Below the pieces are notes generated by a model. The model did no database searches. It saw only the letters and a program-made list of their open reading frames with translations, and was not told the DNA's origin. A program made the translations under genes and the position numbers. Shown here one piece after another: positions 9,084-17,191 of a stretch of 64,000 bases of DNA. How positions within the stretch are numbered: position 1 is the first letter of the stretch; every line of letters begins with the position of its first letter. Location of the stretch: NCBI GenBank assembly GCA_965367015.1, contig CBDUGY010000001.1, positions 37,623-101,622 of the forward strand, in the 5' to 3' direction. The DNA is from CAXBES01 sp965367015 (GTDB lineage: Bacteria > Bacteroidota > Bacteroidia > Flavobacteriales > Flavobacteriaceae).

Positions 9084-10292
9084 ATGCTCGAACAAACAGA
9101 TATTACATACGAAAAAACGATCCTAATAGGATTAATTACTCAGTTGCAGGACGAGGATAAGTCTAACGAGTATCTTGATGAATTAGAGTTTTTGGCTTAC
9201 ACAGCGGGTGGAGAAGTTTTGAAGCGTTTTGTGCAAAAAATGGAGAAACCCAATCCTAAAACTTTTATTGGTACTGGGAAAATGGAAGATGTCCGGAAAT
9301 ATGTAGAAGAAAACGAAGTTGGAGTTGCTATTTTCGACGATGAATTGTCGCCTGCGCAACAAAAAAATATTGAAAAGATTTTGCAGTGTAAAATTATTGA
9401 CCGCACTAATTTAATCTTAGATATTTTTGCACAACGAGCCCAAACCAGTTATGCCCGTACTCAGGTCGAGTTAGCTCAATATGAATATTTGTTACCTCGT
9501 CTTGCAGGAATGTGGACTCACCTTGAAAGGCAGCGTGGAGGTATTGGAATGAGGGGGCCGGGTGAAACCGAGATTGAAACGGATAGGCGTATTGTAAGAG
9601 ATCGAATAGCCTTGTTGAAAAAGAAACTGGCAAAGATCGATAGGCAAATGGAAGTGCAACGCGGAAATCGCGGCTCTTTGGTTCGGGTGGCCTTGGTAGG
9701 TTATACCAATGTTGGGAAATCTACTCTCATGAATGTTCTCAGTAAGAGTGAGGTCTTTGCTGAAAATAAACTTTTCGCAACCTTAGATACAACAGTCCGG
9801 AAAGTAGTAATTGGTAATTTACCATTTTTATTAACTGATACTGTAGGGTTCATTAGAAAGCTGCCAACACAATTAGTTGAATCATTTAAAGGAACATTGG
9901 ATGAAGTTAGAGAAGCAGATCTTTTGTTGCATGTGGTAGATATCTCTCATGCATCTTTTGAAGACCATATTGCTTCAGTAAATAAAGTTTTGGATGAAAT
10001 AGACAGTGCAGATAAACCAACAATCATGGTATTTAATAAGATAGATGCTTATGAAGCTGAAACGATTGATGACGACGATTTGGTTACAATAAAAACAGAT
10101 GCGCACAATACCTTAACCGATTGGCGCAAAACTTGGATGAACAGAACAAATGGTGATGCGATATTTATTTCAGCTTTAAATAAAGAAAATTTTGAGGAAT
10201 TCAGGAAGCTTGTTTATGATAAGGTTCGTGAAATTCATATATCGCGTTTTCCGTATAACAACTTTTTATATCCTGAAGAGTATATCGAATAA
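9084..10292 (+). CDS. hflX: GTPase HflX
   Basis: A 402-residue GTPase that in other bacteria binds the 50S ribosomal subunit and rescues or splits stalled ribosomes. The HflX N-domain and linker are present, with the signature GGIGMRGPGETEIETDRR near residues 151-170. The G-domain follows: G1 GYTNVGKST (about 206-214), G3 DTVGF, G4 FNKID and G5 SALNKEN. Its length is normal for the family without the long C-terminal extension. It is a single gene, divergent from the EEP gene and closed by a strong terminator. Confidence 0.95.
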   Translation: MLEQTDITYEKTILIGLITQLQDEDKSNEYLDELEFLAYTAGGEVLKRFVQKMEKPNPKTFIGTGKMEDVRKYVEENEVGVAIFDDELSPAQQKNIEKILQCKIIDRTNLILDIFAQRAQTSYARTQVELAQYEYLLPRLAGMWTHLERQRGGIGMRGPGETEIETDRRIVRDRIALLKKKLAKIDRQMEVQRGNRGSLVRVALVGYTNVGKSTLMNVLSKSEVFAENKLFATLDTTVRKVVIGNLPFLLTDTVGFIRKLPTQLVESFKGTLDEVREADLLLHVVDISHASFEDHIASVNKVLDEIDSADKPTIMVFNKIDAYEAETIDDDDLVTIKTDAHNTLTDWRKTWMNRTNGDAIFISALNKENFEEFRKLVYDKVREIHISRFPYNNFLYPEEYIE

Positions 10293-10325
10293 AAAAAGCC
10301 TCCTGTAAAAATGGAGGCTTTTTTA
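10291..10325. terminator. Intrinsic terminator after hflX
   Basis: The stem AAGCCTCC (10296-10303) pairs with GGAGGCTT (10313-10320) around a 9-base loop, with an A-run on the left and a T-run on the right. It works in both directions and separates hflX from the convergent DUF3078 gene. The hflX stop codon touches the left arm. Confidence 0.9.
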
Positions 10326-10343
10326 TTTCTATACACTGTTATA

Positions 10344-11282
10344 TTAGAATTTATAAGTTAATCCAAATAACCAATAGCTTTGAGTTTTGTTATCGATAGA
10401 ATCGAAAGTTGGTACTTGTGTGCTCATGGCAGCGGTGGCCGCATCAACAGCCGCGGCCAGTGATTCTTGCTTATTTCCTCTTAAACCAAATTCGAAACCG
10501 AGTCCGATATTTTTCCAGACAGTATAACCTAAACTGTTTATCCATGTCCAATTCGAGAGATTTGAACTCTTATAACTTTGAAAAGCCGAAAGGTTTGATT
10601 TTAAATTTAACTTTCCAAAACTCTTTGTGTAATCTACTAAGATCTTAGCACCCAGAGACGATTCATAAACTGCATCTGTTTTACTAAAGACGAAATTATA
10701 GTTTAAGGGATGTACAACCACCACTAAATTGTCAATTGGCGTCCAGGTTGCTCCTATACCAAGATCTAAGTATCCGGGATCGTTGAAATTATTGAGAATT
10801 GTGGTACGATATTCTCCCAGAGCAGAAGCGGCTATAGTTTTTGTTATATTTCGGCCATATAGAGAAGTAATGTTAAATACATCTGTAGCCTCTCTAAACG
10901 AATCGTCATCTGTGGGATCATCTTGATCATCAAACTTTACCCAGGACAAATTAACATTCAAAGCATTTCGCCAGAAAAATTTCTCCTGTTTTAGATTTGC
11001 AAAGGTATTTGCTGTAATCCCAATATTTCCTGAAGACACATTTGGGGATCCTTGCGAATACCAATTGTCGAATTTGGAAATATTAGCACCAATGGTTCCG
11101 AAAGCACCATATTTCCAACCGGGAAGTGCAGCTATTTGTGCTTTAAGAGCATCTACACGTCCTTGAATGGCAGCAATAGAATCTTTTTTAGGGCCTATTT
11201 CGGCTTTTAACTCACTTTCAGTTTGTCCGAATGATAAATTCGTTGCAACTACAAGACAGATAAATAGAAAAATTCTTTTCAT
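10344..11282 (-). CDS. DUF3078 outer-membrane barrel protein
   Basis: A 312-residue exported protein of the DUF3078 family. A signal peptide ends at about residue 19 (LSFGQ) and a short coiled coil covers about 22-50 (KKDSIAAIQGRVDALKAQI). The rest is a predicted barrel with repeated W/Y/F strands, starting at GWKYGAFGTIGANISKF and ending in the strand YWLFGLTYKF with a terminal Phe. The family is common in Flavobacteriia and has no established function. It lies alone between a bidirectional terminator and a 114-bp gap. Confidence 0.8.
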   Translation of the reverse strand: MKRIFLFICLVVATNLSFGQTESELKAEIGPKKDSIAAIQGRVDALKAQIAALPGWKYGAFGTIGANISKFDNWYSQGSPNVSSGNIGITANTFANLKQEKFFWRNALNVNLSWVKFDDQDDPTDDDSFREATDVFNITSLYGRNITKTIAASALGEYRTTILNNFNDPGYLDLGIGATWTPIDNLVVVVHPLNYNFVFSKTDAVYESSLGAKILVDYTKSFGKLNLKSNLSAFQSYKSSNLSNWTWINSLGYTVWKNIGLGFEFGLRGNKQESLAAAVDAATAAMSTQVPTFDSIDNKTQSYWLFGLTYKF

Positions 11283-11396
11283 AAAGTATGGTTTAAATAT
11301 TTCTGCAAAAATAAAAGTTCTTTTTTTGCAAAGCTATTTTTCAGAAATAAAAAAGTTGGAAAGTGCCTGCTACGACTAGGTTTTTCGATTAAGAGC

Positions 11397-11903
11397 TTAA
11401 TTTTTCTTATAAAGAGGTACCGAAGAACAGGCCTCTCCATACATAATACTTTTCGCTACCGGGTGTAGTTTTTGTGCTAGTAAGGTAAATGCAGTAGCTG
11501 GGATGGGTTTGTGTGCGCATCCCTTAATAATTACCGGCTTTTCTTTAAATTCTTCGACGTTTAAATTTTCAATAATTTCGGTAAAGAGAATAGTTTCCAA
11601 ATTTTCGAGAGTACCAACGCTAACTTTTTTAGCATAGGGTGCTAAATGTATTGATAATAATATATAAGCCCACCCAGGAATTATGGCATCGGTTTGGCAA
11701 GTGAGGGCGACGAAACAATTTTGATACTGACTCCAATCGTGACTGCTCGCTTGCTTTCTAAAATCGGTTTCCTTTAAAACAATACCTTCTAATAGCCACG
11801 GTGAAATATCAAAGAGTACACGCTTTCCTTCCGGATATAGTGACTCCAAATCGAAAGTAACTAATTTACTATTCGCTACACGATTAATTATTTGATCTTT
11901 CAT
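11397..11903 (-). CDS. DUF2480 family protein
   Basis: A protein of about 168 residues in the DUF2480 family, which is widespread in Flavobacteriia and has no known function. The conserved N-terminal pattern is visible: INRVANS, then LYPEGKRVLFDI and a DWSQY motif. A C-terminal KGCAHKPIP segment with Cys and His could bind metal, but this is only a guess. I start at the ATG at 11903; an upstream TTG at 11912 in the same frame would add three residues (MNT). No signal peptide is seen. It lies directly downstream of the duplicated end of the SUF operon and on the same strand, so read-through from SUF is possible. Confidence 0.8.
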   Translation of the reverse strand: MKDQIINRVANSKLVTFDLESLYPEGKRVLFDISPWLLEGIVLKETDFRKQASSHDWSQYQNCFVALTCQTDAIIPGWAYILLSIHLAPYAKKVSVGTLENLETILFTEIIENLNVEEFKEKPVIIKGCAHKPIPATAFTLLAQKLHPVAKSIMYGEACSSVPLYKKN

Positions 11904-11965
11904 GGTGTTCAAGTGCGATTTTAAGTTATCGGTTTACAACAAGCTGCCAATTATCAACTTTTCTC

Positions 11966-12292
11966 AAAGCATTCCCAATTCTAATTTGGCCTCTTCGCTC
12001 AATCATTTTAATTGCGGCAAATCCAAAAGTTTATGTAAAAAAGTCTACAAAAACTTTTGTACATGCCACCAAGATAACCTTGGACAAGTTGCTTCTTGGT
12101 TTATCATATTTAAAGCATTCCCAATTCTAATTTGGCCTCTTCGCTCAATCATTTTAATTGCGGCAAATCCAAAAGTTTATGTAAAAAAACTACAAAAACT
12201 TTTGTACATGCCACCAAGATAACCTTGGACAAATTGCTTTTTGATTTATCATATTTAAAGCATTCCCAATTCTAATTTGGCCTCTTCGCTCA
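11966..12292. repeat. Tandem duplication, 146-bp unit, carrying the 3' end of the sufT-like gene
   Basis: Two nearly identical units, 11966-12111 (146 bp) and 12112-12256 (145 bp), are followed by a third partial copy at 12257-12292. The first 36 bp of each copy, read on the minus strand, are the last codons of the sufT-like gene (SEEAKLELGML and stop); only the rightmost copy belongs to the intact gene. The remaining ~110 bp is AT-rich spacer. The two full units differ by one indel and a handful of substitutions. Each spacer holds the inverted repeat CAAAAGTTT/AAACTTTTG (12024-12032 with 12051-12059; 12170-12178 with 12196-12204) and a short CCAAG-ATAAC-CTTGG hairpin. In copy 1 the stop has become TGA. 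This accounts for the 342-bp gap between the two genes, which holds no gene of its own. Confidence 0.9.
12024..12059 (-). terminator. Candidate 3'-end hairpin of the SUF transcript, duplicated
   Basis: A 9-bp AT-rich stem, CAAAAGTTT with AAACTTTTG, surrounds an 18-base loop; the same structure is repeated at 12170-12204. It lies just downstream of the sufT-like stop on the coding strand. The stem is AT-rich and lacks a clean T-run, so calling it a terminator is tentative. Confidence 0.3.
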
Positions 12293-12581
12293 TCAAGTCC
12301 TGGGTCCAAGGGGGGTCGAAAGTAATTTCAACTTCAGCATCTTTGACCATTTTAAGGGATTTTACTTTATCCTCAACCTCGACCGGCAAAGTTTCTGCTA
12401 CAGGACAATTAGGAGTGGTTAAGGTCATTAGTATCTTTACCTCAAAATCTTCGTTTACAAAGACATCGTAAATTAGACCGAGTTCGTATATATCCACTGG
12501 AATTTCAGGGTCGTAGATGGTCTTTAAAACTTTCACGATTTTTTCACCTAATTCTGTTGTGTCTATTTCTGTAGTTGCCAT
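12255..12581 (-). CDS. sufT: MIP18/DUF59 family Fe-S assembly protein (SufT-like)
   Basis: A 108-residue cytoplasmic protein of the MIP18/DUF59 (PaaD-like) family, which helps mature Fe-S proteins. Motifs are DPEIPVDIYELGLIY at residues 24-38, the conserved Cys59 in TTPNCP, and DPPW at 89-92. It is the last gene of the SUF operon, 4 bp after sufE. The gene's last 36 bp are copied twice more downstream in the tandem repeat. In related bacteria this SUF-linked gene is named sufT; the family is certain, the symbol is by context. Confidence 0.9.
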   Translation of the reverse strand: MATTEIDTTELGEKIVKVLKTIYDPEIPVDIYELGLIYDVFVNEDFEVKILMTLTTPNCPVAETLPVEVEDKVKSLKMVKDAEVEITFDPPWTQDLMSEEAKLELGML

Positions 12582-12585
12582 TTTT

Positions 12586-13011
12586 CTAACTTTTTAATTG
12601 TGCTTGATATGCTAACGCATATAATTTGAGTTGTTTGATCATTGAAACCAAACCGTTAGCTCTGGTTGGCGATAAATGTTCTTTTAAGCCAATTTCATCA
12701 ATAAAATCTGTATTCGCATTCAGGATCGCCTCCGGTCTTTGATTTGAAAAAACCCGAATTAAAATTGCAATAATACCTTTGGTGATTATTGCATCACTAT
12801 CTGCGGTAAATACAACTTTATCGTCTTTTAATTCAGCATTCAGCCAAACCTTAGATTGACAGCCCTTAATAAGTCGATCCTCCGTTTTTAAACTCGCGTC
12901 GATAATTGGTAACGATTTACCGAGGTCGATCATGTATTCGTACCGTTGCATCCAGTCTTCGAACATCGAAAACTCATCAATTAACTCTTCTTGTATCGCT
13001 TCAATAGTCAT
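12586..13011 (-). CDS. sufE: SufE, sulfur-acceptor protein
   Basis: A 141-residue cytoplasmic SufE. It takes persulfide sulfur from SufS and passes it to the SufBCD scaffold. The acceptor Cys is Cys51 in IKGCQSKVW, the same position as in E. coli SufE. The C-terminal part keeps SPTRANGL, typical of the family. It lies 4 bp before the sufT-like gene and 2 bp after a META-domain lipoprotein gene, all in one operon. Confidence 0.95.
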   Translation of the reverse strand: MTIEAIQEELIDEFSMFEDWMQRYEYMIDLGKSLPIIDASLKTEDRLIKGCQSKVWLNAELKDDKVVFTADSDAIITKGIIAILIRVFSNQRPEAILNANTDFIDEIGLKEHLSPTRANGLVSMIKQLKLYALAYQAQLKS

Positions 13012-13013
13012 TC

Positions 13014-13454
13014 TTAATTCTGAGTATTTTTTTCCTTGGTAGCTTTAAGAACTACACTTCTATCTGTTTTCGAATACAGTGTTAATATACCGTCCTGAAG
13101 GGCATAGGAACCGGTATTTTTTAAAGCTTTCAATAATCTGGTTTCTGTAGCCATTATTGGCTTATCACAAAAATTCTCAGAAACGGCAATATCACCGAAA
13201 CTCATAGCGTAAAGATCAATGGTGTAATTTCCGAAGAAAGAATTGCAACCTGTATTACCGCTAATAGACTTGTCTAAAGCCGCAAGTGTGAAAGTAACAT
13301 CCTGAGATTTCACGGCAGTATCTCCCGCTTCAGATACAGTATAAGTACCTGAAAGTTGCACTGTTCCTGCAACATCAATAACTTTCTTGGTTTCGTCACA
13401 TCCGGTAAAAATTACAAATAATGTTAGTAAGCATAGAGTTCCAATTGTTTTCAT
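13014..13454 (-). CDS. META domain lipoprotein inside the SUF operon
   Basis: A 146-residue lipoprotein with a signal sequence and lipobox Cys19 (FTGCD). The mature part is a META (HslJ-like) domain: LSGTYTV, then the conserved GNTGCNSFFGNY, then DGILTLYS near the end. META proteins in other bacteria are linked to heat or novobiocin resistance and motility, with no defined enzyme activity. It sits between sufS (11 bp) and sufE (2 bp) on the same strand, so it must be co-expressed with cytoplasmic Fe-S machinery although it is exported. Why is unknown. Confidence 0.85.
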   Translation of the reverse strand: MKTIGTLCLLTLFVIFTGCDETKKVIDVAGTVQLSGTYTVSEAGDTAVKSQDVTFTLAALDKSISGNTGCNSFFGNYTIDLYAMSFGDIAVSENFCDKPIMATETRLLKALKNTGSYALQDGILTLYSKTDRSVVLKATKEKNTQN

Positions 13455-13465
13455 ATTTTAATTTT

Positions 13466-14683
13466 TTAAGTGAGCATTAATTTTGCTTTCCGAACAGCTT
13501 TTACCAAAGCGTCCACTTCATCCTTCGTATTATAAAATGCAAAGGAAGCACGAACCGTTCCGGGAATTTTATAAAAATCCATAATTGGTTGCGCACAATG
13601 ATGACCTGTTCTAACGGCTATTCCTAATTTATCAACTATAGTGCCGATATCGTAAGGATGGATACCTTCAATATTGAACGAAACTACTGAAGTTTTGTTG
13701 GAAGAGGTTCCATATATAGTTAAGCCTTCAATTTCCATAAGTTTCTTTGTTGCGTAATCTAAAAGATCGTTTTCATGTGCAACAATAGCTTTAAAACCGA
13801 TATTGTTAAGATAATCAATTGCTGCTCCAAATGCAATACCGCCACATATATTAGGCGTCCCTGCCTCAAATTTATGCGGCAGATCTGCATAGGTGGTTTT
13901 TTCGAAAGTCACCTCTTTTATCATTTCGCCACCACCTTGATATGGAGGAAGTTTCTTACCCCATTCTTCCTTTAAGTAAAGCATTCCAATCCCTGTTGGA
14001 CCACACATTTTGTGGGCGGATGTCACATAAAAATCTACATTTAATTTCTGAAGATCCGGTTTAATATGTGAACATGATTGAGCCCCGTCAATTAGAACAG
14101 CTGCATCAACGGCATGTGCCGCTTCTATAATCTCTTCAATGGGATTAATAGTGCCCAACGCATTCGAAATATGGTTCACGAAAACTAATTGTGTCTTCTC
14201 TGAAAGTAGTTTTTTATATTCTGAAAGTACTAAGGTGCCGTCACTGTTCATCGGAATGACTTTCATCGTTGCTCCGGTTTTTGCACAAAGCATTTGCCAG
14301 GGTACAATATTAGAATGATGTTCTAATGCTGAAACAATTATTTCGTCTCCTTTCCGAAGTATTTCTGAAAATCCGTTAGCTACCAGATTGATCCCGTGAG
14401 TGGTGCCTGATGTAAAGATTACTTCGTGAGCACTTTTTATATTAAAGTGGTTCTGTATCTTTTTTCTCGCTCCTTCATATGCATCGGTAGCTTCTTGAGA
14501 TAAACTGTGAACCCCGCGATGGATATTAGCATTATAGTTTGAATAATAATCTACGATACAATCTATTACGGCTTGAGGTTTCTGCGAAGTAGCAGCATTA
14601 TCTAAATAAACCAACGGATAACCATTTACCTTCCGTTTTAGGATTGGAAAATCATTTCGTATTCTTTCAATATCGAATGCCAT
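13466..14683 (-). CDS. sufS: SufS cysteine desulfurase
   Basis: A 405-residue group II cysteine desulfurase that removes sulfur from L-cysteine for Fe-S assembly and hands it to SufE. The PLP lysine is Lys225 in TSAHKMCGPTG, and the catalytic cysteine is Cys363 in RTGHHCAQP, close to Cys364 of E. coli SufS. The N-terminal YLDNAATSQKP motif marks the SufS/CsdA group. Length is normal. It lies 22 bp after sufD. Confidence 0.97.
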   Translation of the reverse strand: MAFDIERIRNDFPILKRKVNGYPLVYLDNAATSQKPQAVIDCIVDYYSNYNANIHRGVHSLSQEATDAYEGARKKIQNHFNIKSAHEVIFTSGTTHGINLVANGFSEILRKGDEIIVSALEHHSNIVPWQMLCAKTGATMKVIPMNSDGTLVLSEYKKLLSEKTQLVFVNHISNALGTINPIEEIIEAAHAVDAAVLIDGAQSCSHIKPDLQKLNVDFYVTSAHKMCGPTGIGMLYLKEEWGKKLPPYQGGGEMIKEVTFEKTTYADLPHKFEAGTPNICGGIAFGAAIDYLNNIGFKAIVAHENDLLDYATKKLMEIEGLTIYGTSSNKTSVVSFNIEGIHPYDIGTIVDKLGIAVRTGHHCAQPIMDFYKIPGTVRASFAFYNTKDEVDALVKAVRKAKLMLT

Positions 14684-14705
14684 AGTGAGGTCGGGAACAA
14701 TAAAA

Positions 14706-16019
14706 TTATAAGTCGAAACCTAAGCTAACACCAATTTTGTTGGCTATCAACTTATTGATGCGCACTTTTAACTCAGGAATTTTTACACTTTCGAGAACTG
14801 TATTTGCGAAGGCATACATGAGCAATGCCCGAGCCTCTTTAATTCCTATCCCACGCGAACGAAGATAGAATAAGGCATCTTCATCAAACTGTCCTATAGT
14901 ACATCCGTGAGAACACTTTACATCATCGGCAAAGATCTCCAGTTGTGGTTTAGCGTTAATAGTGGCCTTATCGTCGATCAGGATATTATTGTTCTGTTGA
15001 AAAGCATCAATCTTCTGTGCGTCTTTTTCAACGACAATCTTTCCATTAAATACTCCCGTAGAAGCATCGCCGAAAATACCTTTATAATCTTGATGGCTTT
15101 CACAATTTGGTGCCATATGATGCACCAGAGTATTGTGATCTATGTGCTGTTTGTTCTCAAGGATTGTAATCCCTTTTAAAGTTGAATCGCAATGTTCACC
15201 TTTTTGGAAAAAGTTGAGGTTGTTTCGAACCAAATTACCGCCAAATGCAAAAGTATGAACACGACAATTACTGTCTCTTTCCTGAGATATATATGTATTG
15301 TCAATCAACGAAGCCGCTGGACCATCATTTTGGATTTTATAGTAATCTACAAAAGCCCTTTTCTCTGCAAATATCTCAGTTACCGCATTCGTAAAAACAG
15401 CATTTTTTGAAAGACTCTGATGTCGCTCAATGATTTGAACATGGGCATTTTCACCAACTACAATGAGATTTCGGGGCTGAAGCATGACAGCCGATTCGTT
15501 ACCGGTTGAAAAATTAATAATTTCAATGGGTTTTTCGACTTCTTTATGTTTCGGAATATGGATATAGGCACCTTCTTTGGCAAAAGCTGTATTAAGAGAA
15601 GTTAAACTGTCGTCCTTAGCCACTTTATTAAAATAAGCTTCAATAACCGACTTGTATTTATCTTTATTTAATGCTGAAGACATAAGACACACGTCTAATT
15701 TATCGTGAGTCGTTTCAGAAAGAAAAGAACTGTATACTCCATCGATAAAAACAATTTTATAGGTGTCTATATCGTGTAGAAAATACTTTCTTACATCTTT
15801 AAATTCAATTATCTGATCTTGTTTCGGAAAAATACTATAGTCCTTTTTCAACAGGGAATTAAGAGAAGTATATTTCCAGGCTTCCTCTTTTTTCGTAGGA
15901 AAACCCTTAGTTTCAAATGTCTTAATTGCTTTATTTCTAAGATCGTGCAACGGAGAATCGTCTTCGAGGTGATCTTCGAAAGCAATGTAAGAGGACAATA
16001 ATTTATCTTTTAAGCTCAT
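14706..16019 (-). CDS. sufD: SufD, Fe-S cluster scaffold component
   Basis: A 437-residue beta-helix scaffold protein that pairs with SufB and is driven by SufC. The N-terminal helical part (KEEAWKYTSL near residue 40) and the C-terminal SufBD core with HNTLVHH and KCSHGCTIGQFDE are clear. The latter region carries the His/Cys residues important in SufD. It starts 30 bp after sufC. Confidence 0.96.
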   Translation of the reverse strand: MSLKDKLLSSYIAFEDHLEDDSPLHDLRNKAIKTFETKGFPTKKEEAWKYTSLNSLLKKDYSIFPKQDQIIEFKDVRKYFLHDIDTYKIVFIDGVYSSFLSETTHDKLDVCLMSSALNKDKYKSVIEAYFNKVAKDDSLTSLNTAFAKEGAYIHIPKHKEVEKPIEIINFSTGNESAVMLQPRNLIVVGENAHVQIIERHQSLSKNAVFTNAVTEIFAEKRAFVDYYKIQNDGPAASLIDNTYISQERDSNCRVHTFAFGGNLVRNNLNFFQKGEHCDSTLKGITILENKQHIDHNTLVHHMAPNCESHQDYKGIFGDASTGVFNGKIVVEKDAQKIDAFQQNNNILIDDKATINAKPQLEIFADDVKCSHGCTIGQFDEDALFYLRSRGIGIKEARALLMYAFANTVLESVKIPELKVRINKLIANKIGVSLGFDL

Positions 16020-16049
16020 AATATTTTCCTACAACGGCAGGAATCTTTT

Positions 16050-16799
16050 TTAAACTAATTCTTCTTTTATCCAGTCGTAACCTTTTTCTTCCAACTGATA
16101 AGCGAGTTCTTTTGTTCCCGACTTTACAATCTTTCCATCCATTAAAACATGAACAAAATCCGGCACTATATAGTCTAACAAGCGCTGGTAATGCGTAATT
16201 ACTATCACAGCATTGTCTTTGTTCTTTAACTTGTTTACACCGTTGGCGACAACTTTTAAAGCATCAATATCTAAACCGGAATCGGTTTCATCCAGAATCG
16301 CAAGCTTAGGTTCAAGCATGGCCATTTGAAAGATCTCATTTCTTTTTTTCTCACCCCCGGAAAATCCTTCGTTTAAAGAACGAGATAAAAACTTACGATC
16401 AATTTCAAGCATGTCTGCCTTCTCACGTATCATTTTCAACATTTCACTTGCCGGCATATCTTCTTTTCCCTTTGCTTTTCGGGTTTCATTTATCGCGGTT
16501 TTGATGAAATTGGTAACGCTTACGCCCGGAATTTCAACAGGGTATTGAAATGATAGAAATACGCCCTTATGAGCTCTTTCTTCCGGATCGAGTTCAGAAA
16601 TATCCTTTCCTTCAAATAAAACTTCACCTTGGGTGAGTTCAAACTCATCTTTTCCGGCAATTACTGCCGCCAAAGTACTTTTACCCGAGCCATTCGGACC
16701 CATAATAGCGTGTACTTCACCTGCATTTACTTGCAAGTTGACACCCTTCAAAATATTCTTATCTTCTACACTTGCGTGTACGTTTCTAATATCTAACAT
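16050..16799 (-). CDS. sufC: SufC, Fe-S assembly ATPase
   Basis: A 249-residue ABC-type ATPase of the cytoplasmic SufBCD complex. The Walker A motif GPNGSGKST is at residues 34-42, the signature FSGGEKKR at 146-153 and Walker B LAILDETDSGLD at 167-178; the SufC hallmark ETDSGLD is present. The start is 2 bp after the stop of the preceding lipoprotein gene, so translation is likely coupled. Confidence 0.97.
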   Translation of the reverse strand: MLDIRNVHASVEDKNILKGVNLQVNAGEVHAIMGPNGSGKSTLAAVIAGKDEFELTQGEVLFEGKDISELDPEERAHKGVFLSFQYPVEIPGVSVTNFIKTAINETRKAKGKEDMPASEMLKMIREKADMLEIDRKFLSRSLNEGFSGGEKKRNEIFQMAMLEPKLAILDETDSGLDIDALKVVANGVNKLKNKDNAVIVITHYQRLLDYIVPDFVHVLMDGKIVKSGTKELAYQLEEKGYDWIKEELV

Positions 16800-16801
16800 G
16801 C

Positions 16802-17176
16802 TTAATTTTTCTTTTCTTCAATTTTAACATCAGCTTCGGAAGGGGTATCGCTAACAGAAACAATTTGCGTAATTGTGAGCACCTGATCCCATCCTTCTTC
16901 GTCTGTACTTTTATTCTTTAAAATCCCTTTTACAACTACGGGAACCATATCGAAGTCATCCCTTTTAACAGGTTTAACCTGCGCAGCCAATTCACTGGCC
17001 ATATCATCAAGTTGAACTCCGTATATGAAATTACTCCCTTTAAGAACTGCTGCATCCGCAGTGTAAATGAATTCTCCTGAGTATTCAGGATCGTTACTCA
17101 CTCTGTCCTTTGGGTGATCACTGCAGGAGAAAGTAATTGTTGCTATAACGACTAATAGTACTATAATTCTCTTCAT
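16802..17176 (-). CDS. Small lipoprotein between sufB and sufC
   Basis: A 124-residue predicted lipoprotein that I do not recognise as a named family. A signal segment leads to lipobox Cys18 (TFSCS). The mature part has a compact beta-type pattern (GEFIYTADAAVLKGSNFIYGVQ, then DMVPVVVKGILKN and DQVLTITQI) and a charged tail. It contains a single Cys, the lipidated one, so it is unlikely to bind a cluster. It sits between sufB (15 bp) and sufC (2 bp), splitting the usual sufB-sufC pair. Exported, so a direct role in the cytoplasmic complex is doubtful. Confidence 0.75.
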   Translation of the reverse strand: MKRIIVLLVVIATITFSCSDHPKDRVSNDPEYSGEFIYTADAAVLKGSNFIYGVQLDDMASELAAQVKPVKRDDFDMVPVVVKGILKNKSTDEEGWDQVLTITQIVSVSDTPSEADVKIEEKKN

Positions 17177-17191
17177 ATGTGTTACAAAGTT

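Noticed and set aside
11902..12222. A 106-codon open frame on the plus strand over the end of DUF2480 and the repeat
   Set aside because: It is made by the tandem repeat itself, its protein repeats the same sequence twice, and it lies antisense to the duplicated sufT-like 3' end.
11966..12292. Direct repeats considered as a CRISPR array or an IS end
   Set aside because: Only two full units, spacers are identical rather than unique, there are no cas or transposase genes, and the repeat includes a coding 3' end.
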